This document shows, one piece after another, positions 34,581 through 40,599 of a stretch of DNA of 40,599 nucleotides. This DNA is from Candidatus Paracaedibacter symbiosus. GTDB lineage: Bacteria; Pseudomonadota; Alphaproteobacteria; Paracaedibacterales; Paracaedibacteraceae. Numbering within the stretch: position 1 is the stretch's first letter; each line of letters begins with the position of its first letter. The position numbers and the translations under genes are program-made. The notes beneath the pieces were generated by a model. It ran no database searches. It worked only from the letters and a program-made list of their open reading frames with translations, and was not told the origin of the DNA. The stretch is from the NCBI RefSeq assembly GCF_000757605.1, contig NZ_JQAK01000007.1:1-40599 (forward strand). Reading direction: 5' to 3'.

Positions 34581-35486
34581 CTATACTATAAAATCAACTA
34601 AATTTCGTTTTTTTCTATTAAGACGAACCCAAACCTTTATAGTTATAGAACTATACTTCAGTGCAATCGTTCTATAACTATAATCCAATTTAGACTTAAC
34701 AGTGCTCAAAGCTAAACTTCCAAAAGACTTTCAGTTGTAAGTGGCCCTCTGCTTACGAGAAAATCGACCCGAACACATAATCTTGTAACCTCTTACAATC
34801 TTTTTTTTTCGCATTAATATTCTAAACAAAAAATTAATGTTTTTTAAAACTTCTCAAATTGTATAATACTGCTTTAATCTGATAAAAAAAAACTCGCTAA
34901 TAATACTAGCATTCACATTCATTTTCGATAATCCCAATATAAAAATGTTTACAAAATTTTTGCCAGAAACAAGAATTTTTGAGACATAAAAATTCAACAT
35001 ATCTTTAAAATTGTTCCAAAACACCTTTAAAATTTTATTCTTTAAAAACAGAAAAAATAACTTTCTCGAGTACTTTAAGACGATTCTCTTTTTTAAAACA
35101 TGAAGTAAGCGGATATTAGAACCATATTGTTCAGAACGCATTAAACTACGATACTTTTTAAAAAATCTCTGATGAAAATACTTCTTTACGAAAAGATATT
35201 TCTTGTCTTTTTTTAAACTGAAAAATAAAAGATCCAAAAAACTATCGTGAACGTATAAATAAAGCGATAAAGAATTGAAAGACCTAACAATCTTTAAGTT
35301 AACCAGAATTAAACCAATAGCTATTGAATCTAAATGAAAGGAAAAAATCCTTTTTACGAGTCGCTGAATAAGAATATCCTGATTAACTATATACGAATAA
35401 TTTAATTTCTCAGAAACAAATCAATTGTTATTTCAATACCTAATATTGTATAATCTATAAGAAATTGGATTAATTACATGGCCCAT
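34581..35486 (-). CDS. rps3: Ribosomal protein S3
   Basis: uS3, 301 residues. Start MGHVINPISYRLYNIRYWNNNW (TGA Trp) is the family's G-x-K-x-x-P-x-x-x-R-L-G...W motif; C-terminal GYKIMCSGRFSRKQRAT...TIALKYSSITIKVWV is the G-x-x-x-x-x-x-G-R-x-x-x...I-x-x-G-x-x-G-V-K-V-W domain. ATG overlaps the rps19 stop by one base (TAATG). A 9-A run at 34801-34809 is in frame here, so not all long runs are short. Confidence 0.93.
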
Positions 35487-35722
35487 TATTTTTTCTTACC
35501 TTTTTTATTTATAACCTTTTTTTTATGAGTAACACCAACCCTTCTAGTAAAAATAAATTCACCCACTTTCAAGCCGATCATTCTACGTTCAACTAATAAC
35601 GATTTAGTAGACTTGCCGTCGTAAACCAATACTTTTTTCTTTAACATAGTATTTAACAGGGTGGATGAATTATTTAATCTTTCCTTATTTTTTATAAAGC
35701 AACCTTTTCATGATGATCTCAT
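35486..35722 (-). CDS. rps19: Ribosomal protein S19
   Basis: uS19, 78 residues. MRSSWKGCFI start (TGA Trp) and the C-terminal RRMIGLKVGEFIFTRRVGVTHKKK, matching the P-x-x-(I/V)-G-x-x-x-x-(V/I)-(H/Y)-N-G-x-x-x...(K-x-G-E-F-x-x-T-R) signature. Coupled to rps3; 6 bases after rpl2. Confidence 0.93.
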
Positions 35723-35728
35723 TTTTTT

Positions 35729-36493
35729 TTAAATCTTTTTTCTACTTTTTAAAATCAACGATGAACTTCGTTTACGTGTAGGTTTTCCTTTTGTTATAAA
35801 CCCGTATGGAGTAACAGAAGGACGTCCACCCGACGTTTTACCTTGACCACCACCGTGAGGATGATCAACCGGATTCATCGCTACACCGCGAACAACAGGT
35901 AACCAACCCTTTAATCTGTAAAAACCAGCCTTTCTGAAGTTTCTATAGATATACTGAAAATTAGAGACAGCACCCACCGTAGCCAAACAGTTAGATGGTA
36001 TCTTTCGCAATTCACCAGATTTTAACTTTAAAATAACAGTTTTTTCAAACTTGCTAACAATAGTCGCATAGGCGCCAGCCGCTCGTATAAATTGAGCACC
36101 CTTGTTAGGAATTAATTCAATTGAACTAACTCTCAAGCCAATCGGTAAACCGTATAAATAACCTGAATTACCAGATTTATTTACAACGTCCTCTTTCGAA
36201 AAAATGTAATCACCAACATTTAGGCCTTCAGTAGCTAAGATATAAGCCATAATACCATTTGAGTAAACAACTAAAGCGATCAAACCGTTACGTTTTGGAT
36301 CGTACTCGATTCTATGGACAAGTCCAAAAATGTTTCAAATATACCTGTTGAAATCGATTATTCTATTAGATTTTTTGCATCCACCGCCGCGGTGATAACG
36401 TGTAATTCTACCTTGATTATTTCTACCAGATATGCGTTTTGAACCAAACTTCAAATTTCTTATTGGTTTAGATTTTCATATTAAAACAGACAT
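35729..36493 (-). CDS. rpl2: Ribosomal protein L2
   Basis: uL2, 254 residues, peptidyl-transferase centre protein. [19 protein letters not shown] near the N-terminus and [31 protein letters not shown] near the C-terminus are the two diagnostic blocks. ATG 36493, 8 bases after the rps7 stop. Two TGA Trp in the N-terminal 70 residues. Confidence 0.96.
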
Positions 36494-36501
36494 GATATAA
36501 A

Positions 36502-37850
36502 TTAAAATCCGGTTTTTAAAAAACGTAAAAAGCGTATATACGTCTTATTTTCAAAGGAAATAGAGTGATACTCTTTTCTATGTTTAATCAGTGAACCCTC
36601 GTTTCGTATAGCACTATTTATATTACCAAACACCGAGAGTACCGAATTACCATTTTCAGTCGAGTTATTTATTAATCATCTAACAGCCACCGCGTAACTT
36701 TTAGAGATAGGCATTAATACAGGTATCTTGTATTTTTTGCCACTAATGAACATTACCTTATAGTTTATTAACGGCCGAATTCGTTCTAAAGAGTACAAAT
36801 ATTTGACTATAAATTCATTCTTCCACTTAAATTTTAAAAGAGTAAATAAGTCGACAAACATTCGCGAAGAAAGTTTTTTCTTTCCAGCAAGTACTATTGA
36901 CTGAAAGAAAACGTTTAGGAATAATAACTTTTCCACTCTACTTAAACCTTCCTTACGTATAACCCTTTTTGGCTTTCGTTTGAAAACCTTTTTGTATTTC
37001 CGTAAAATGGCCTTTAATCTAGCATACTTGATGAAATCATGAAGAAAACGCGTAAGGCTTTTACGGCGATAGAACTTATTTATGATCTTATAATAACCGA
37101 CCTTAGAAAATCTAGGTTTACGGTGCAAAAATTTTAAGTAGAACTGCTTAAAACCCCTTCTATATTTTCTTCTTCAAAACCTTTTTTTCATTCTACGCGA
37201 ATACCTAAATAGACGGCGTTTTACGCGTAATGTATCAACCCTTTTATTTATGTACGATACAGTTGCGTAACCCGGTACCGCTAATTTGTATATGCGTAGA
37301 GCCATCAACTTTTTTTGACGACGGGACAGGCGCATCTTAGCTAGTAGTTGTTTACGCTTTGCAAGCTGCAACTCCCTCCTGCCGTACTTTCAGGAACGCC
37401 TAAACCGATTTAAGTGAAGACGTTTAAACAATCTCTTTTTATATGGAATTCGTTTTTTTGTAATACTAACGTTATTTTTTTTTGTTGGATAACCATATTT
37501 TGATAACTTTTTCCTTCTCTCGAAGCTCTCTTTTCAACTAAAATCATATTTGCCCTTAACTAAGGTATAACGAACTCCAGGTAAATCAGGAGCTCTACCG
37601 CCTGAGACTAAAACAGATGAATACTCCTGCAGATTATGACCCTGGCCAGGAATATAAGCAATTATCATGCGCCTAGTAGATAGTCGCAATTTAGCAACCT
37701 TACGCTGAGCCGAATTTGGCTTTTTAGGTTTAACTATTCGTAATTTGACGCATACACCCTTCTTTTGCGGACAACCCTTTAATGCCTTAACATTATTGGT
37801 ATGAATTTTTTTTTTCTTGGACTAGATAATATTTGATGATAAGTTGGCAT
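36502..37850 (-). CDS. rps12-rps7: rps12 and rps7 in one reading frame
   Basis: uS12 starts at ATG 37850 ([15 protein letters not shown]) inside the end of rpl11; one base is missing in the A10 run (37806-37815) before [49 protein letters not shown] and [15 protein letters not shown] complete S12. After [16 protein letters not shown] the frame runs on through a very basic 90-residue stretch into uS7 ([15 protein letters not shown]..., [41 protein letters not shown]), stop TAA 36502. No TAA/TAG separates them. However, one more A in the A9 run at about 37475-37483 would create TAA exactly at the usual S12 end, and rps7 could start at internal ATGs (37191 among others). Treat fusion as apparent. 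Confidence 0.85.
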
Positions 37851-38817
37851 TTTTATAATTCAATAATCGTATTACGGTTAAATTTAAAAATTTTACCGAT
37901 TTTATAAGTTTTAAAAAAACGAAATTTAAGGCTCTCAGCAAAACAACCTGTCCGTTAAATTTTTTAAAAGAGAATAAAAACTCTTTTAAAAAATTGCCAG
38001 ACACAAGATTGGAATTTAATCTATAAAAAGAAACAAAGAAACTACTTGATTGATTCAACTTCAATACGTACTCAAGAAAATTAATTACAAAACTTAATTT
38101 ATTAGAAGCTATGTAAAAACTATTTGAATTAAATGGGATGGTCGAGAGTAAGGAGAGAAACTTAGCATTTACCTTATTAATAGATATACCCTGCAAAGCA
38201 AGAGAGTTCATCAGATAATTTAAGCGAACACCACTTTGATTGCTAAATACTACAAAAAACCCGTATCTTTGAAATATCATTTTTCTTACAGAAATAAAAT
38301 TCGAAAGGTTGTACTTTAACGTACTAATGTGCGCAAACCTCGAAGAATCTATACTATTTATACTAACCTTACCAACTGACGCAATTGAAATAGTTTTTAG
38401 AATTCTAGCAATATATTTTCTAATGGAAATATAAATCATTCTATGACGATTTTCTAAACGATTCGTGGAGAAAATTGACTTAATCAACGATACTTTGTAC
38501 AAAATTAATGCGTTTAAATTAGGTTTGGTGAGACTAAAACCCTCTAAATTAGATAAAATAGATGTTATATAAGGTGTTTTAACAAATATTTCAAATGTTT
38601 TTATTTTTGTTATCTTAACTCTTACAGGTACAATTATGTCAAAGTTAATAAATTTAGTTTTTGCCTCAAAGTCAGTAATAAACTCTTTAACATTTATACC
38701 GTAAAGGCCTAGAACTGGTGTTAAAAATGACACCATATTTGTGTGATATTTTGGGATTAGAACTGTAATCTCTTTTAGATGCAGTTTGTCAAAATCAAAA
38801 TTTAAATTGGTTCTCAT
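37822..38817 (-). CDS. rpl11: Ribosomal protein L11 with a long C-terminal extension
   Basis: uL11 of the factor-binding stalk base. Residues 10-75 (ITVLIPKYHTNMVSFLTPVLGLYGINVKEFITDFEAKT...VPVRVKITKIKTFEIFVKTP) follow the L11 N-terminal domain, including P-V-L-G-x-x-G-(I/V)-N and the FxxFVKTP strand. The C-terminal domain follows to about residue 150. The single 331-residue frame then continues for about 180 residues that look weakly like uL10 (GVRLNYLMNSLALQGISINKVNAKFLSLL), its usual operon neighbour. Start ATG 38817 was chosen because the open frame upstream runs into trnW. Confidence 0.78.
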   Translation of the reverse strand: MRTNLNFDFDKLHLKEITVLIPKYHTNMVSFLTPVLGLYGINVKEFITDFEAKTKFINFDIIVPVRVKITKIKTFEIFVKTPYITSILSNLEGFSLTKPNLNALILYKVSLIKSIFSTNRLENRHRMIYISIRKYIARILKTISIASVGKVSINSIDSSRFAHISTLKYNLSNFISVRKMIFQRYGFFVVFSNQSGVRLNYLMNSLALQGISINKVNAKFLSLLSTIPFNSNSFYIASNKLSFVINFLEYVLKLNQSSSFFVSFYRLNSNLVSGNFLKEFLFSFKKFNGQVVLLRALNFVFLKLIKSVKFLNLTVIRLLNYKNANLSSNII

Positions 38818-38858
38818 ATGTATATATTGAAAAAAATTGAGCTGGTCGGCTAAAAAAA

Positions 38859-38929
38859 CAGGGGGGACAGGACTCGAACCCGTATCTTTAACTTTGGAGG
38901 ATAACATTTTTCCCTTAAACTACCCCACG
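38859..38929 (-). tRNA. trnW: tRNA-Trp with CCA anticodon
   Basis: Anticodon loop CTCCAAA; D-arm/acceptor context GGGGTAGTTTAA typical of mt trnW. Acceptor CGTGGGG faces CCCCCCT: positions 1 and 3 unpaired. C34 would read only UGG, but UGA is the main Trp codon here and no UCA gene is seen. Confidence 0.88.
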
Positions 38930-38943
38930 GCTGCTAAAAAAAA

Positions 38944-40053
38944 TTAAATGAAGATATCAGGTGAGAAGAAGTGATTAACATACCCGCCTGGAGGCATAAA
39001 TCCGTCGAATAATAACGTTAAAGAAATGCTAATAAAAACTAAACCTAAAGTGATTGGAACAAACACTTTTCAGCCAAGTCTCATTAATTGATCATATCTG
39101 TAACGAGGTAGGGTAGCACGTACTCAAATAAAGGCAAATAAATACGCGTACACCTTTAACACATATACTGTAGAATGATACAACCAGGTAAAATAATAAT
39201 GTTCTAATCTAAAGTTGTAAAAAAATTCGTCAATATGAATATACAGTTCTAGATTGAAAAATTTAACGAAAAAGTATAAATCAGGCACCGTTCAACCACC
39301 TAAAAATAAAATGGTGGCTACATGACATAGAAGTATAATGTTTGCGTATTCTGATAAAAAAAATAATGCAAACAGAACACTACTATGTTCAACATTATAA
39401 CCAGAGACCAATTCAGACTCAGCTTCCGCTAAATCGAATGGGTGTCGATTTGTTTCAGCCAGCATGGCTATGAAAAATAAGAAAAACTGAGCTCAAAGAA
39501 CAAAAGCGTACCACAAATCTTTCTGTGATCAAATTATCTTTAAAAAATTCAATGAACCGCTTAAAACTATAATATTAATTATGATAATACCAATCACAAC
39601 TTCATAGGCAATAACCTGAGCAATGGATCTAAGTGCACCTAAAAAAGCATACCTAGAATTGCTAGATCAACCAGCCACTATAATATTTAGGGTATTAAGA
39701 GACGATACCATAAAAACATAGAGAATACCTATGTTTATATCTGCGACAACAGCGTTATTATTGAACGGAATAACAAACCAAGCACTTAAACTTAAAATTA
39801 ATAAAATCAGCGGTCCGCCAAAAAATAGAACAGAGGATGCATTTTGTGGAATCGGATTTTCCTTTAAAATCAATTTTAAAGCATCAGCTAGTGGTTGAAG
39901 AATACCTAAGAAACCAGTTCAATTTGGCCCCTTACGTTTTTGTATACTTGCGAGAACTTTACGTTCAAAGAGGGTCAAAAACGCAACCGTTAAAATTATA
40001 TTTAATATTAAATACAGAGACAATAAAACAAATGAGATAAATAAACTTATCAT
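38944..40053 (-). CDS. nad1: NADH dehydrogenase subunit 1
   Basis: Quinone-channel membrane subunit of complex I, 369 residues. [61 protein letters not shown] and [20 protein letters not shown] (several TGA Trp) are the classic nad1 loops. Frame open from ATG 40053 to TAA 38944 without a break. The protein is longer than the usual 320-330 residues owing to an insert after the NVEHSS loop (around [17 protein letters not shown]). Confidence 0.95.
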
Positions 40054-40085
40054 CGTATAATTTTTTCTCCAATTTAAGATTTAAA

Positions 40086-40599
40086 CTATTTGGAAGCAAA
40101 TCCAAAAATGTTTGTAGAAAGGTGTTTTAAATAACTGATGAAGAAACCGACAACATTATTGTTATTCTTCTTCTTGTAATACTCTGTGTTAGAAAGAAGA
40201 ATAACGTTGGAGTTAAAGATAGAGTAATTAGTAATTCTAGCAAACATGTCGTTTTCGTAGGATCTGATTAGTTTATTGTTAATTCCAGTTAAAAAACCTT
40301 TGATACCTGAATACATTAGAACAAACTGATTTTCGATTGGAATAGGAACGAATCTATTTTGATTTAAAAGTTCTGTAAGCATATTACCTCTTAATAGTAA
40401 GTTTTTAGTAATTTCATCAAGATCACTACCGAATTGAGCAAAACTTAAAGCCTCCCTATACTGAGCTAGTTCAAGTTTAAGAGAACCTGCTAACTTTTTG
40501 ATAGCTAAAATTTGAGCAGCTGAACCGACACGGCTAACTGATAAACCAACATTTACTGCAGGGCGGATACCGTTGTAAAATAAATTGGTTTCAAGGAAG
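40086..40599 (-). CDS. atp1: ATP synthase F1 alpha subunit, C-terminal third (joins base 1)
   Basis: Second part of atp1, in frame with 1-1055 across the record ends. It begins after ITDGQI with [20 protein letters not shown], the conserved beta/alpha-family segment, followed by [11 protein letters not shown], and ends at TAG (40086-40088). The C-terminal helical domain is recognisable but divergent, ending NIFGFASK. It follows nad1 (start 40053) in the genome, transcribed upstream of it, with a 32-base gap. Confidence 0.95.
   Translation of the reverse strand, partial: FLETNLFYNGIRPAVNVGLSVSRVGSAAQILAIKKLAGSLKLELAQYREALSFAQFGSDLDEITKNLLLRGNMLTELLNQNRFVPIPIENQFVLMYSGIKGFLTGINNKLIRSYENDMFARITNYSIFNSNVILLSNTEYYKKKNNNNVVGFFISYLKHLSTNIFGFASK

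Overview
This window is a complete circular-mapping mitochondrial genome of an amoebozoan in the Acanthamoeba/Balamuthia group (family-level inference; genus not assigned). The two ends join in frame inside atp1: the codon at bases 2-1 is completed by base 40599, giving one 522-residue ATP synthase alpha chain, so the record is a circle cut open within a gene. Three things point to Acanthamoebidae: cox1 and cox2 form a single reading frame; UGA is read as Trp at conserved sites throughout; and 13 of 15 distinct tRNA genes carry mismatches confined to the first three acceptor positions, the hallmark of 5' tRNA editing described in Acanthamoeba. Size, one-strand gene layout and gene set (nad11, atp1, a bacterial-type ribosomal protein cluster) also fit.

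Layout: almost everything is on the minus strand and is transcribed from high to low coordinates. From the right end: nad1, trnW, rpl11, rps12/rps7, rpl2, rps19, rps3, rpl16, rpl14, rpl5, rps14, rps8, rpl6, rps13, rps11 (38.8-31.1 kb, bacterial S10/spc/alpha-operon order); atp8, atp4, nad3, nad9, nad7, atp6; a five-tRNA cluster (Q,K,E,I,L); rnl; a four-tRNA cluster plus a second trnM; rns; fused cox1-cox2; a broken membrane-protein ORF; rps4; trnM, trnF; nad6, nad5, nad11, cox3, nad4, nad2, rps2; then an unusual insert-like segment (6.0-3.9 kb) with orf346 and orf164; trnH, trnL; atp9, trnY, cob, nad4L and atp1. The only plus-strand genes are an adjacent pair that read as rps16 and rpl19, a relic of the bacterial rpsP-rplS operon.

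Together the genes supply complex I, III, IV and V subunits, the two rRNAs, part of the mitoribosome and a partial tRNA set (no genes seen for Arg, Asn, Cys, Gly, Ser, Thr, Val, so import is implied). There are no introns in rnl, rns or the cox genes, no IS element and no CRISPR.

The most notable points are: (1) 5'-mismatched and overlapping tRNA genes; (2) at least twelve places in ten essential genes where a homopolymer run is exactly one base short of the conserved frame (programmed -1 frameshifting, RNA editing, or sequencing undercalls); (3) a pair of related unknown membrane ORFs, one of them in a segment bounded by copies of the rps2 tail and preceded by pieces resembling trnF, the atp1 leader and the cox3 leader; (4) trnW and trnK with C at the wobble position although UGA and AAA are heavily used.
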